A stretch of 64,000 bases of DNA from Desulfovibrio sp. Fe33. GTDB lineage: Bacteria > Desulfobacterota > Desulfovibrionia > Desulfovibrionales > Desulfovibrionaceae. Every line of letters begins with the position of its first letter. The stretch's first letter is position 1. The stretch is from contig NZ_JAQKGU010000004.1 of NCBI RefSeq assembly GCF_028532725.1, positions 1-64,000 of the forward strand, written 5' to 3'. This document shows positions 1 through 10,787 of the stretch, piece by piece. Made by a program: the position numbers and the translations under genes. The notes beneath the pieces are model-generated. The model worked only from the letters and a program-made list of their open reading frames with translations, was not told where the DNA came from and ran no database searches.

Positions 1-1037
1 GTGGCCGTGTCGTCGGTGTTCAGATTCTCGTAGTTGCCGCCGGTCGCGGAATCGATGCCGACGGTAAAGGAGCCGCCGTCCACGTAGGGATCGTCGCCCT
101 GGACCGCGAAGGTGGCGCTGCCGGTGGTGGTGCCGGCCGCGATGGTCACGGTCTCGCCGTTGCTCAGGTTCAGGGTGAGGTCGGTCTGCGGGGCGTTGTC
201 CACCGTGGCGGTGATGGTGGCGTTGCCGCCCTCGTCCACGGAGACGTCGCCGAGGGTCACGGTGGTGGTGTCCACGGTGTCGCTGACAGTGACCGTGGCC
301 GTGTCGGAGATATCCAGATCAGAATAATTGCCGCCCGTGTAGCCGGAGATGGAAAGCTCATATTGTTCGGCGTCAATGTATGGGTCGTCACCCTGGACGG
401 CGAATGTCACGCTGCCGATGGTCGCGCCCGCGGGGATTGTGATTGTCTCGCCGTTGTCCAGGGTCAGGGTCAGGTCGGACTGCGGAGCGTTGGTCACGGA
501 GGCGGTGATGGTGACGGAGCCGCCTTCGGCCACCGTCACATCGCCGATGGTGACCTTGCCGGAAATCTGTGTGGCCTCGAGACCTATGTTGGTATTCTCC
601 TCCGTGAAGGCGGCCTTGTCGTAGGCGTCACCCTGGCCGCCTAAGGCAGTCAGGCCGTCAAACAGGTTCCCAGCGTCGTCGCTGTAGGTACCCGCCCCGG
701 AACCGGAGGCGGCGGCGTCTGCGGCAGTCTCCATGTCTTCGGCGGTCTGGTCCATGTTTTCAAAAGCGAAAAGGTAGACATCGCCAGCTACTACCTCGCC
801 GCTGACCGTAGCGAAGGAGGGGAGCGAGTTGCTTTCGGCCAGCGCCTGGTAGTTTTCGAGGACAATGGTGCCCCCGTTTTCGACAGCGATTTCGAGATTG
901 CCATCCTTGCCGACGAATTCGGCGGAGGAGAGATCAAAGTCGAACTGGATCGGAAACTCCGACGTGAGCGTGTATCTTTGCATCTCGCCGGCGCCGGGAA
1001 GGGATATATGAAGGGCGCGGGTTGTTTGGTCAGCCAT
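1..1037 (-). CDS. Large repetitive adhesin-like surface protein, N-terminal part (runs off left edge)
   Basis: Open frame of 345 codons from an ATG at 1037, preceded by a GGAGGAA ribosome binding site, continuing past position 1. Residues 1-150 are a non-repetitive N-terminal region without a Sec signal peptide (begins MADQTTRALH). From about residue 160, roughly 95-residue tandem units start; each carries blocks such as TATVTVSD, APQ(S/T)DLTLTL, NGETxTI and FAVQGDDPY. Unit 1 is about 162-255 and unit 2 starts about 257. Such acidic, Thr/Val/Asp-rich Ig-like or Calx-beta-like repeats behind a signal-less N-terminus are typical of giant type I-secreted (RTX/BapA-like) adhesins, which would act outside the cell. 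The C-terminal secretion signal is outside the window, so the export route is inferred. Confidence 0.75.
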   Translation of the reverse strand, partial: MADQTTRALHISLPGAGEMQRYTLTSEFPIQFDFDLSSAEFVGKDGNLEIAVENGGTIVLENYQALAESNSLPSFATVSGEVVAGDVYLFAFENMDQTAEDMETAADAAASGSGAGTYSDDAGNLFDGLTALGGQGDAYDKAAFTEENTNIGLEATQISGKVTIGDVTVAEGGSVTITASVTNAPQSDLTLTLDNGETITIPAGATIGSVTFAVQGDDPYIDAEQYELSISGYTGGNYSDLDISDTATVTVSDTVDTTTVTLGDVSVDEGGNATITATVDNAPQTDLTLNLSNGETVTIAAGTTTGSATFAVQGDDPYVDGGSFTVGIDSATGGNYENLNTDDTA

Positions 1038-1689
1038 GGTTTCCTCCGATACTAAAGTATGAAATTGGAAATAATTCCTGTTGTACTATTAGATATCAAA
1101 TGTATAGCCATGCGCATGCTTTAAGTCAATGCTGAAAAAAATTATTATATCAGTATGATACGGTGTGGATAAAGGTATTCTTCGGTCGATTTGTCCATAA
1201 ATTTCGTGACCTGCTTAATTCGTGGATAAATGGTAAATATGACTGATTATGATAAGTTATTAACAGATGGCTGTGTATAAGTTTTAATGGCTGTACCTGT
1301 TTTCCTCATGCGCGTCGGCGATATTTAGGACCTTAACTTCTTGAAATAAAATATAAAAAGTTTAGTTATCGTTGCCATCGAACTAAATGGGTATTTATTG
1401 GGGAGAAATCTTTTCGATTTTCGGACCACAAAAGACGCTCCGTAACTCCGGCACTTAAGGGATAGCCCGAACTGGTCTGACGCTGATGATATAACATTTT
1501 GTGTTTATTAGATAAAAAATGTTTAAAATCTTGCCGAGTCGTTTGGCGAACGGGTTGATCCCGGGTCCTGCGAGGTGATTCAGATATAATATTGTAATAG
1601 ACAAGGTGGGCGGGAACCGGTCGTGGTGAATAATTCCCAGTTTGCGAAAATTACCCATGGAGAGCTGTCGAGGTGCCGAGCTTTATTGT
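1038..1689. other. Gene-free AT-rich stretch between adhesin gene and leader-distal end of CRISPR array
   Basis: About 650 bp, visibly richer in A/T than the flanking regions, without an open frame that looks coding. It must contain the promoter of the leftward adhesin gene; several TATAAT-like stretches are present and I cannot single one out. A 67-codon minus-strand frame at 1455-1658 has no recognisable features. Confidence 0.5.
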
Positions 1690-4600
1690 TTGTTCATCCC
1701 CACGCACGTGGGGAACACCTGTTTTTGAGGCCTGGGAGACTCTATGCGGCCGGTTCATCCCCACGCACGTGGGGAACACGATGGACGGGTAGGATACAGG
1801 GCCACGCTGCTCGGTTCATCCCCACGCACGTGGGGAACACATCAGGTAAGTTCCGTCCGTGCCGCCCACGGCCGGTTCATCCCCACGCACGTGGGGAACA
1901 CCGGGAAAACAATTGTTCTCGATGAACGTAGACAGGTTCATCCCCACGCACGTGGGGAACACCTCTCGACGTCTTTCAGGTCCAGTTGCCGGAGCGGTTC
2001 ATCCCCACGCACGTGGGGAACACGATTCAATTTCCGAATAAGTAACCATCAGATTCGGTTCATCCCCACGCACGTGGGGAACACGTCACCCAGGCCAGCC
2101 TGGGCAAGCCCTGCTATGGTTCATCCCCACGCACGTGGGGAACACGGCCCAAGGCAAGGCGCACGTGCACATGCGCTCGGTTCATCCCCACGCACGTGGG
2201 GAACACACGCCGACCAGATGGGTAGTCGGTTTTCGTCGCGGTTCATCCCCACGCACGTGGGGAACACGGGCACGACATGGTGATCACATGCGAAAGCTCC
2301 GGTTCATCCCCACGCACGTGGGGAACACGAGTCGAAGGTGCGGAAAAATCGCTCAACGATCGGTTCATCCCCACGCACGTGGGGAACACGATTCCAGGAG
2401 CAGCTTGCCGTTGCTCGTGTTCGGTTCATCCCCACGCACGTGGGGAACACCCAACATAGGTGAACATTCCTTGCTGGCGTCCCGGTTCATCCCCACGCAC
2501 GTGGGGAACACCGCAGGCATCCCCTCGATTAATTCCGACGCCACGGTTCATCCCCACGCACGTGGGGAACACCTACGAATGGCACCACGACAAGCCCGCC
2601 CGCTACGGTTCATCCCCACGCACGTGGGGAACACCCGATCTTGGGAATATCCCGCAATTATTACCACGGTTCATCCCCACGCACGTGGGGAACACGGCTC
2701 GCCGGTGAACTCGCAGAAGGGCCACGACGGTTCATCCCCACGCACGTGGGGAACACCTGGAAAGCCTCGGTGGGGTTCGCGGGGTATTCGGTTCATCCCC
2801 ACGCACGTGGGGAACACGCCCCGTTCCTGTCGGCGCGACGTGTCAGGTGCGGTTCATCCCCACGCACGTGGGGAACACGCTGACGTCTACAAATCCCACG
2901 GCTATACCCGCGGTTCATCCCCACGCACGTGGGGAACACCCAACCGGGATTTCCAAATTCCCCGCCTGGTACGGTTCATCCCCACGCACGTGGGGAACAC
3001 GCACCATTCCTTTACTCAACTACTATATTCCCCGGTTCATCCCCACGCACGTGGGGAACACATCTCCTCAACTCTCAACGTCTTTTTGGACGCCGGTTCA
3101 TCCCCACGCACGTGGGGAACACACAAGGCGTGTGTGCTGGCGGCGACCGGCGTGCGGTTCATCCCCACGCACGTGGGGAACACGAGGCCAGGGCGACAAG
3201 TAGCCACATGTGCCGCGGTTCATCCCCACGCACGTGGGGAACACCCCCCCCTCCCCTCCAAAGGGAATCAAACCAATCGGTTCATCCCCACGCACGTGGG
3301 GAACACTTGCCGCAAATCTGGCAACGGGGAAGCTCGTTCGGTTCATCCCCACGCACGTGGGGAACACGGATCAATCCGCTTGGGACATGATCGCGTCCCC
3401 GGTTCATCCCCACGCACGTGGGGAACACGGCCTGTCTCGGGATGTGCTGATGCGGGACCTCGGTTCATCCCCACGCACGTGGGGAACACGCTCACAACGG
3501 CGGTAAATTTGACTATCATTTCGGTTCATCCCCACGCACGTGGGGAACACTGACCCGGTGGAGTTTCGTCGGGTCGTGTTTTCGGTTCATCCCCACGCAC
3601 GTGGGGAACACGAGATTCGTGGCCCCGGACTGATGCGCGGTTGCGGTTCATCCCCACGCACGTGGGGAACACTACTGCCACAACCCCGGCGCGAACCCGG
3701 TCACCGGTTCATCCCCACGCACGTGGGGAACACCATGCACGTCAAGTTCCTGACCGACGAAATGGCGGTTCATCCCCACGCACGTGGGGAACACGGTTTT
3801 GCGGGTGTCGGGATGTATTGGACCATCGGTTCATCCCCACGCACGTGGGGAACACTTCATGGCCGGGATCAGCAGATCGAGCCCTGCCGGTTCATCCCCA
3901 CGCACGTGGGGAACACTACGCCATCACCGGCCGCCAGCCCGTAGGATCCGGTTCATCCCCACGCACGTGGGGAACACCAATGGCCGCAGACGGAATAGAC
4001 GAAGTGGTCCGGTTCATCCCCACGCACGTGGGGAACACCCCCCGTTCCGCCGCGAGGTTCGGGGCGTGACCGGTTCATCCCCACGCACGTGGGGAACACA
4101 GGTGCGCCGTGGGTAGCGTGATTCCCTTCGACGGTTCATCCCCACGCACGTGGGGAACACCTACCGGCACCACGGCGACAGATATTATAGCTCGGTTCAT
4201 CCCCACGCACGTGGGGAACACCATTGAACTTTTTGCCCCCCCCAATTGATTATCGGTTCATCCCCACGCACGTGGGGAACACGCTTTGGCTATGCCTTCG
4301 GTCCATTCATGTTCCGGTTCATCCCCACGCACGTGGGGAACACTATCAGGTCTCTGCCGTCAGCGACGGCTACGTCGGTTCATCCCCACGCACGTGGGGA
4401 ACACTCGTCAATCTCCGAGAAGTAGTCTTCAAGGGACGGTTCATCCCCACGCACGTGGGGAACACTTCATCCCTTCCGGCTGAACAGGGAAGCCAGACGG
4501 TTCATCCCCACGCACGTGGGGAACACACAGCCAGAGACGCCAACGATTGGGTGGCGGCCGGTTCATCCCCACGCACGTGGGGAACACCTTTCAAATTCAC

Positions 4601-4770
4601 GGATGGGCGCGGACACCTGCGGTTCATCCCCACGCACGTGGGGAACACCTCACCAAGGGATTGCTCGCCAGTGCTTCAACCGGTTCATCCCCACGCACGT
4701 GGGGAACACGACTCAAGCGAAAAGTCACGGAAGAATGTTGCCGGTTCATCCCCACGCACGTGGGGAACAC
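1690..4770 (-). CRISPR. Type I-E CRISPR array, 51 repeats and 50 spacers
   Basis: A 29-bp repeat recurs every 61 bp (62 bp twice) from 1690 to 4770. Read on the minus strand it starts GTGTTCCCC, has an imperfect CCCCACG/CGTGGGG stem and ends GATGAACCG, the pattern of type I-E repeats. Spacers are 32 nt, except those at 2573-2605 and 3245-3277, which are 33 nt; I saw no duplicates. The leader lies at the high-coordinate end next to cas2, so transcription and polarity run leftward. The oldest repeat (1690-1718) has lost its last two bases (AA instead of CG), as expected of a leader-distal repeat. Repeats at 1934-1962 and 2117-2145 differ only in the last base (position 29). Any protein frames across the array, with [10 protein letters not shown]-like periodicity, are artefacts. 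Confidence 0.99.
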
Positions 4771-4857
4771 TCTAACGAAAAGCAGGCGGAACCATTGACG
4801 GAAATTGTCGACAGGAAAAATGCCGAATATTTTGCCGTTTTATGGTTCGGTTCTTGC
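4771..4857 (-). promoter_or_regulatory. CRISPR leader
   Basis: An 87-bp A/T-enriched stretch between the cas2 stop codon and the first (newest) repeat, in the position where type I-E leaders direct array transcription and Cas1-Cas2 integration. I do not see a confident IHF site or promoter hexamers, so the assignment rests on position and on the decayed repeat at the opposite end of the array. Confidence 0.75.
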
Positions 4858-6039
<1,182 letters not shown>

Positions 6040-6040
<1 letters not shown>

Positions 6041-6696
6041 CAGGCCCGCCTGACCATGAGCAGCCCGAATCCGAGTCCCTTGGCACATCCCACGCCTTGG
6101 AAAAGGGCCTGCCGCAGCCGCTCGGGACCTGTGACCGAGGCAAATCCGCGCACGTCGATGCGCGACAGCACCATGGGTTTAGTCCCGCCCCGTTTGCCGA
6201 ACCGGGCCTGGTCGTAGGCCTCGGCCATGACCGAGTCCGGATCAAGCGAAACCCCCAGGCGCTCCTGCCGTTTTTCCAGCCATTGCAGGGCGACGCGTTG
6301 GGCGATCTCCGAGCGCGGCGGCAGGGGGGCTCCTTCGCGCATCAGCCGTTTGCGTTCGTCCTGCACCATGTCCACCCGGACCTGGCGGCCCCGCTCGTCG
6401 CCCGGGATCGGCTCGCGCCGCTTCACCACGGGATTGAGCCGCAGGGAGAACAGCACCCGCTCGCCTTCCGCGAGCTGCGGCGCATAGGGCTTCACCTCCA
6501 GGCGGCGGACGAACTTCCGTCGTTGCGGCTCCCGCTCGGATACCGCCAGGAACGTGTCGCGGCCGAGCTGCCGGTACAGGAAGTCGCGCCGCCGATCCGC
6601 CGCGTCCGAAAAAAGACGCCAGAGGAGCTGGTGCGCCTCGTATACGCCGAGCCGGGCGGATGCAGCCATGTCCAGCTCTATCTTACTCATGAACAT
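6040..6696 (-). CDS. cas6e: Type I-E Cascade pre-crRNA endonuclease Cas6e (CasE)
   Basis: 218 residues. It shows the ferredoxin-like RAMP pattern with an N-terminal histidine in YEAHQLLWRLF (candidate catalytic His at about residue 22) and the C-terminal glycine-rich loop GVGCAKGLGFGLL that marks Cas6e. It cleaves the repeat hairpin of the array transcript and stays bound to the 3' handle of the crRNA in Cascade. The ATG at 6696 is preferred because an AGGAGG lies 6 bases upstream; a second ATG at 6690 is possible. The start overlaps the end of cas5 by 14 bp. Confidence 0.96.
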
Positions 6697-7453
6697 GATC
6701 GGCCTCCTGTTCCTCCGGAAGGAGAAAATGGCACTCGCGTCGAAGGGCGAACTGCCGTTTCGCGGCGTTGCTCAGCACGTCGCGCACCGAGTAGCGTGTT
6801 GTGCGTTCCTCCACGCCTTCGATGCCGTGTCCTTCGTCGGACCAGACCGGTCGGTCGGTCGGCCTGGCGAAGCCTCGGCCTGCGGCGCATGTTTTGCCGT
6901 GCTGGGCGTCGTAGAGGGCAAGGGCCGCTGCCGCGTCCCGCGCCGAAATCACCTCGGGCAGCAACGGGAATCCGGGCGGGCAGGATTTGCGGCCCAGGTA
7001 GAGGGTCAGCCGGGGATGGCGCAGCGCTTCCCGCATGGCAGCGAGGCCGTATCCGGCATCGCCCTCCAGCCAGACGCAGACCGTGAAGGCGGCTCCGGCC
7101 AGATACTCCCGTTCGGACAGGATGGTGGATAGCTGTTGCGGCGTCACCTTGGTCAGCAGTTCGTCCCGGCGGGTGTAGTACGTCACCTTTTTCTGGTTCG
7201 GCGGCGTCTGCACGGTATGGTAGTCGATCATCCGTTCTCCGGAATCATCCGCACGCGCGGCGAGGCGCACCGCGCCGTGCAACGCCTCGAGGGCGGCGGT
7301 CCGGTCGCGCCGTATGCCGAGGGCGGCGGCCAGCAGGCCCGCCACGCCGGAGCGGCCCGGATGCCCGGCCGTGGCCCGCACCTCGCCCACGGCCGAGGAC
7401 GCGCCCCAGCTTTGCAGGGGACCCCGCAGAGTGAATACGAGATAGTCCTGCAT
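6683..7453 (-). CDS. cas5: Type I-E Cascade subunit Cas5e (CasD)
   Basis: 256 residues starting MQDYLVFTLRGPLQSWG, the conserved N-terminal Cas5 strand followed by the RSGVAGLLAAALGI helix. TVQTPPNQKKVTYYTRRDEL resembles the thumb region. Cas5e caps the 5' handle of the crRNA and anchors the Cas7 filament to Cse1. GGAG upstream of the ATG and a 3-bp gap to the cas7 stop codon place it in the same transcript. Confidence 0.96.
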   Translation of the reverse strand: MQDYLVFTLRGPLQSWGASSAVGEVRATAGHPGRSGVAGLLAAALGIRRDRTAALEALHGAVRLAARADDSGERMIDYHTVQTPPNQKKVTYYTRRDELLTKVTPQQLSTILSEREYLAGAAFTVCVWLEGDAGYGLAAMREALRHPRLTLYLGRKSCPPGFPLLPEVISARDAAAALALYDAQHGKTCAAGRGFARPTDRPVWSDEGHGIEGVEERTTRYSVRDVLSNAAKRQFALRRECHFLLPEEQEADHVHE

Positions 7454-7456
7454 GGG

Positions 7457-8572
7457 TTACTCCGCGATGAACCCGCACAGTTCGGGGAGCGTGGCCCGGC
7501 CGTGGCCGTACACGCAGGCATCGGCCGTTTCGCCGAGCATGGTGTCGAAGCTGTCGCGTTTGGTTTCGAGCGCCGCAATCGCATCGGCAAGCGGATCAGC
7601 GCCATCCATGGGCTTCAAAAAGGCCTCGGCCAGCGTGCGGGGGTGGGTGTCGCCTTTTTCCGCCAGGCAGTAGGAAGCCACGGCCCGCGAGGCGAAGCTG
7701 TTTTGCTTGCCCGAGGGGCTGACGGTGACCACGGCCCGCGTCAGGGCTTCAAGCGCCCGGTTGCAGAGCGCCGCATCGCCGCCCAGATTTTCCTTCAGCA
7801 ATTCGCGGTCGATGCAGACATACAGATAGAACACCCCCGCGCCGAATTCGGCCACGCCCATGTGCCCGGCTCCGGCATCGTCCTTGTTCAGGTCGTCCAC
7901 GGCGGTGAAGAAGTCGTCCTCCACCACGCCCTTGTGTACGGTCATGGCGTGCGCCACCTGTACGGCGGCCTCCACATTGAATTCGGGGCGGCTGGCCAAC
8001 ATACGGCCGAACATGGCGACATCCACGGCATTGCCTTCGCCGCGCAGCAGGTCGAGGTTTTCCGCTTCGGGGACCTTGCCGGTTTCACGGCAGTCCTCCA
8101 CCAGGGCGGCCACGGCGGCAAGCTCCACGGGGTTCACGTGAGCCATCTGCTCGGTCTCCAGCGAATCGAGGAATGCCTTTTCGTTGAACTCGTCCTGCTT
8201 GGCCTTGTATTGCGCCTTGTTCTTGGCGAAGGCCCCGGCGATGGCCCGGGCTATTTCCTCTGCGGCGTTCTTCTTGACGGTCGTGCGGTCACCGGTTGCC
8301 CCGGCATCCAGCATGGCCTCGTGGAAGGTTACGCCGTTGACCAGGGCGAAGTAGACGTATTTGCCGATTTCCTTGGTGCGGGTGCCGAAGTTGTCGGCCA
8401 GTCCGCCGGAAATGTATTCCGACGTGCGCCATGCGCGCTTGAGACTCTGGGAGGAGACCCGCAGCCGCTGGCAGTTGCCCATTTTCACGGTCTTGGGGCG
8501 GCCGAGGTCGTCGCGGTTCAGGTTGCTGGCGGGGTAGGTGGTCAGGACGTGCAGTTGAAGAAAACGGGACAT
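7457..8572 (-). CDS. cas7: Type I-E Cascade backbone subunit Cas7e (CasC/Cse4)
   Basis: 371 residues starting MSRFLQLHVLTTYPASNLNRD, the Cas7e signature start (LTxYPxSNLNRDD), followed by RVSSQSLKRAWR. Six copies normally polymerise along the crRNA spacer. I chose the ATG at 8572 over upstream in-frame starts because the family begins at this motif and the region further upstream overlaps cse2. The stop codon lies 3 bp before the cas5 ATG. Confidence 0.97.
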   Translation of the reverse strand: MSRFLQLHVLTTYPASNLNRDDLGRPKTVKMGNCQRLRVSSQSLKRAWRTSEYISGGLADNFGTRTKEIGKYVYFALVNGVTFHEAMLDAGATGDRTTVKKNAAEEIARAIAGAFAKNKAQYKAKQDEFNEKAFLDSLETEQMAHVNPVELAAVAALVEDCRETGKVPEAENLDLLRGEGNAVDVAMFGRMLASRPEFNVEAAVQVAHAMTVHKGVVEDDFFTAVDDLNKDDAGAGHMGVAEFGAGVFYLYVCIDRELLKENLGGDAALCNRALEALTRAVVTVSPSGKQNSFASRAVASYCLAEKGDTHPRTLAEAFLKPMDGADPLADAIAALETKRDSFDTMLGETADACVYGHGRATLPELCGFIAE

Positions 8573-8583
8573 GATATTGCTCC

Positions 8584-9084
8584 TTATGCCTTGGGTCGGT
8601 TGGGGTAGTATTCCGTGGCCCATTGCATCCGGGCCGCGTCGTTCCAGTGGCGGGTATCGCGGATCAGTCCGCCGAGGCTGGCCTTGCCGTCGCACATGCG
8701 CACGAAGCGGACCAGCACGCCGTACAATTCGTCGTATTCGTCGTCGCCCACGGCCAGCAGCTTGCGGAAGCGCACGTCGCGCATGTCCGGGCTGCCCTTG
8801 CCCTCGCGGGCAAAGACCGCGGCGAAATGGCCCTTGCAGAGCGTCCGGGCGTTGGCCAACACCCCGGCGGCCAGGGCCAGCCGTTCCAGATCGGGCTCGC
8901 TCAGCTTGAATTTCGCCAGCTTTTTGGCCAGCCCGTTGCGATACGCCGGGGAGACATACGCCTCGGTGCGGCTCCTGGCCCGGCGCAGCTCCGCCCGCTG
9001 GCCGCGGTCATTTTCCAGCGAATGCCACCATGCTTCGACGGTTTTCGAGAAACCATCGTCCTTGAGAGCGTCGGTAAGCGTCAT
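8584..9084 (-). CDS. cse2: Type I-E Cascade small subunit Cse2 (CasB, Cas11)
   Basis: 166 residues, mostly helical and basic, with the family-like segments SPAYRNGLAKKLAK, FRKLLAVGDDEYDELYGVLV and DTRHWNDAARMQWA. Cse2 dimers line the Cascade belly and stabilise the R-loop. The ATG at 9084 overlaps the cse1 stop codon (ATGA), indicating coupling. The gap to cas7 is 11 bp. Confidence 0.95.
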   Translation of the reverse strand: MTLTDALKDDGFSKTVEAWWHSLENDRGQRAELRRARSRTEAYVSPAYRNGLAKKLAKFKLSEPDLERLALAAGVLANARTLCKGHFAAVFAREGKGSPDMRDVRFRKLLAVGDDEYDELYGVLVRFVRMCDGKASLGGLIRDTRHWNDAARMQWATEYYPNRPKA

Positions 9085-10652
9085 TGGATCTCCTTTTGCG
9101 GGTGCATTTCCATGTCCCGCAATTTCTTGATGGTAAAGGCGATCAGTTGCGAACGCGCATCCACGTAACGCTTCATGCGTTCGGGCGGGATGCCGATCCG
9201 TCCGGCGGCGTCTTCGAAGAGTGTCTTCGCCGCCCTGAGCAGACGGCCGCCCCAGGCCAGGCGGAGGGCGTCGCGTTCGGCGAGGTCCTCGTCGTTGTCC
9301 GGCAACGCGGCCAGTTTGGCTGCGCATTCGTAGAACGCCGCTTCGGTTTCGCTCCAAAATCGGTTGCCCGTATTCTTGAATAGGTCGCTGTCGATCTTGG
9401 CCTGGTTCTTACCAGCCTCGTTGACCAGGGCGTCCTTGAGCGTCCCCACCAGGATGCGCCGCACCTGGTCCGCTGCCGTGACCATGTTGTTGACGTCCCG
9501 GCTGAAGGCCGCTGTGTCCCCCTCCACGGGAATGATCGGGAACAGGTGTTCGCACCATTCCCGGGCCTTGGCGTTGTCCATGTCGTAGCCTGCCACGTTA
9601 ACTTTCCGGCTTTGCCTTCGGGCGTTGCGCACGCATCGGGCGGGCCGCATGAACCGCTTGCCGTCCGGTTCGCCGTAGACCACGCCGAGCCAGTTGCCGT
9701 AGGCCTCGATATTGCTTCTCCCCTTGATGGAGAGAGGGGGCTTGCCCTCCTCGATGGTGTAGGGCGTCAACGGATGCACCCATTCGGGCCCGTAATTGTA
9801 GCCGTTGGGACGGGACAGGAATTCCCGCACCGCTACCGGGTGCGTCCTGCCGCATATGTCGCAGGGGGCCGTGGCGTCGGTCTCGCGAAGAACGATGCGC
9901 CTCGGCATTCCCCAGAAGGCGTGCAGCGGGTGCATGTCATCCGGGTGGACCTGCTCGTTCTTGTCGCTGGTGCGGGTGGGCGACATCCAGGGATAGACGC
10001 GTGTTTTGAGCTCGTCGTCCCCGGGCGCGGCCTTGAAGTTCGGCTCCCCTTTGGACGGGGAGACGTTCAACCATAGGCTTTCCCAGAGGGTTTTCCCGAC
10101 GGCCAGGGTGGAAAGCGGTCCGCCGCCGCGCATGGAAGTGCGGTTGCCGCGGCCTCCGGACGGCGCAAAGGCCTGTAGGGTATGCAATGCCGCCGCCGCA
10201 CAGGCCGGGCAGAGCGTCTTCAACTGTCCGCGCTTAATGAAGAGGTCCTTGTTCTCCCGCAGGGTGATGGCGCCGGGTTGCTCGATGAGCAGCGCGCCCA
10301 CCCCGTTGCGGACCGGCTTGTCCGCATCGGACATGGTCAGGTCCTGCATGAACCGGGGGCGTTCGCCGAAGAGGTTGAAGTAGGGGGCATGGGCCGTGAA
10401 GGCCGAGCGGAGCGTTTCCCGGTCCGGCGGGTTCTTCAGCAGCTCGTCGCGGGCCTTCATGCTTTCCGGCGCAAAGGCCGTTTGCAGCAACCCCACAAGA
10501 AACTCCATGAGCGCGGCCCGGAAATCCGGCCGTTGCGGATTCAAGGCCACGGGCGGGTCGTCGCCGACGATCTCCCACGGCCGAATCCATTCGGTCCGCC
10601 CGTCCCCGAAGATGGCGGGCAGCCAGGGTTCGTTCATCAAATTATATTCCAT
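9081..10652 (-). CDS. cse1: Type I-E Cascade large subunit Cse1 (CasA, Cas8e)
   Basis: 523 residues starting MEYNLMNEPWLPAIF, the conserved Cse1 start. A cysteine pair set (CDICGRTHP, CPACAAA) looks like the zinc site of the family. Cse1 recognises the PAM and recruits Cas3. The ATG at 10652 has a GGAGAAGG ribosome site 2-9 bases upstream, which makes it better than an upstream TTG. It is the first gene of the Cascade-adaptation operon; the 135-bp gap to cas3 contains a candidate promoter. Confidence 0.96.
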   Translation of the reverse strand: MEYNLMNEPWLPAIFGDGRTEWIRPWEIVGDDPPVALNPQRPDFRAALMEFLVGLLQTAFAPESMKARDELLKNPPDRETLRSAFTAHAPYFNLFGERPRFMQDLTMSDADKPVRNGVGALLIEQPGAITLRENKDLFIKRGQLKTLCPACAAAALHTLQAFAPSGGRGNRTSMRGGGPLSTLAVGKTLWESLWLNVSPSKGEPNFKAAPGDDELKTRVYPWMSPTRTSDKNEQVHPDDMHPLHAFWGMPRRIVLRETDATAPCDICGRTHPVAVREFLSRPNGYNYGPEWVHPLTPYTIEEGKPPLSIKGRSNIEAYGNWLGVVYGEPDGKRFMRPARCVRNARRQSRKVNVAGYDMDNAKAREWCEHLFPIIPVEGDTAAFSRDVNNMVTAADQVRRILVGTLKDALVNEAGKNQAKIDSDLFKNTGNRFWSETEAAFYECAAKLAALPDNDEDLAERDALRLAWGGRLLRAAKTLFEDAAGRIGIPPERMKRYVDARSQLIAFTIKKLRDMEMHPQKEIQ

Positions 10653-10696
10653 AGCCTTCTCCAAGTTATATACAAAATACGATACCGTACGAGAAA

Positions 10697-10725
10697 ATAA
10701 TCCCGACAGCCAGTGCTTTTTACAA
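10697..10725 (-). promoter_or_regulatory. Candidate promoter for the Cascade/adaptation operon
   Basis: On the minus strand TTGTAA (10725-10720) and GATTAT (10702-10697) are separated by exactly 17 bp, in the only sizeable gap inside the cas cluster and upstream of cse1. The hexamers match 4-5 of 6 sigma-70 positions. It overlaps an inverted repeat (see 10701-10737). Confidence 0.35.
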
Positions 10726-10737
10726 AGGTTGTCGGGA
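10701..10737. repeat. Inverted repeat TCCCGACA-N21-TGTCGGGA overlapping the candidate cse1 promoter
   Basis: Perfect 8-bp arms at 10701-10708 and 10730-10737, covering the spacer and the -35 hexamer of the candidate promoter. It could be an operator or an RNA hairpin; the spacing of about 29 bp centre to centre fits a regulator binding two half-sites on nearby helical faces. Confidence 0.45.
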
Positions 10738-10787
10738 GATGTGATATTTTAAGGATTCTTCATCCGTGAATTGGGCTGATTCTTTTT

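Noticed and set aside
1455-1658. 67-codon minus-strand frame left of the CRISPR array
   Set aside because: AT-rich, no ribosome site, no recognisable features; not reported as a gene.
1660-1680. GGTGCCGAG near the leader-distal end of the array, resembling the tRNA-Leu att core
   Set aside because: Only about 9 bases match, so there is no support for an island that also includes the CRISPR-Cas locus.
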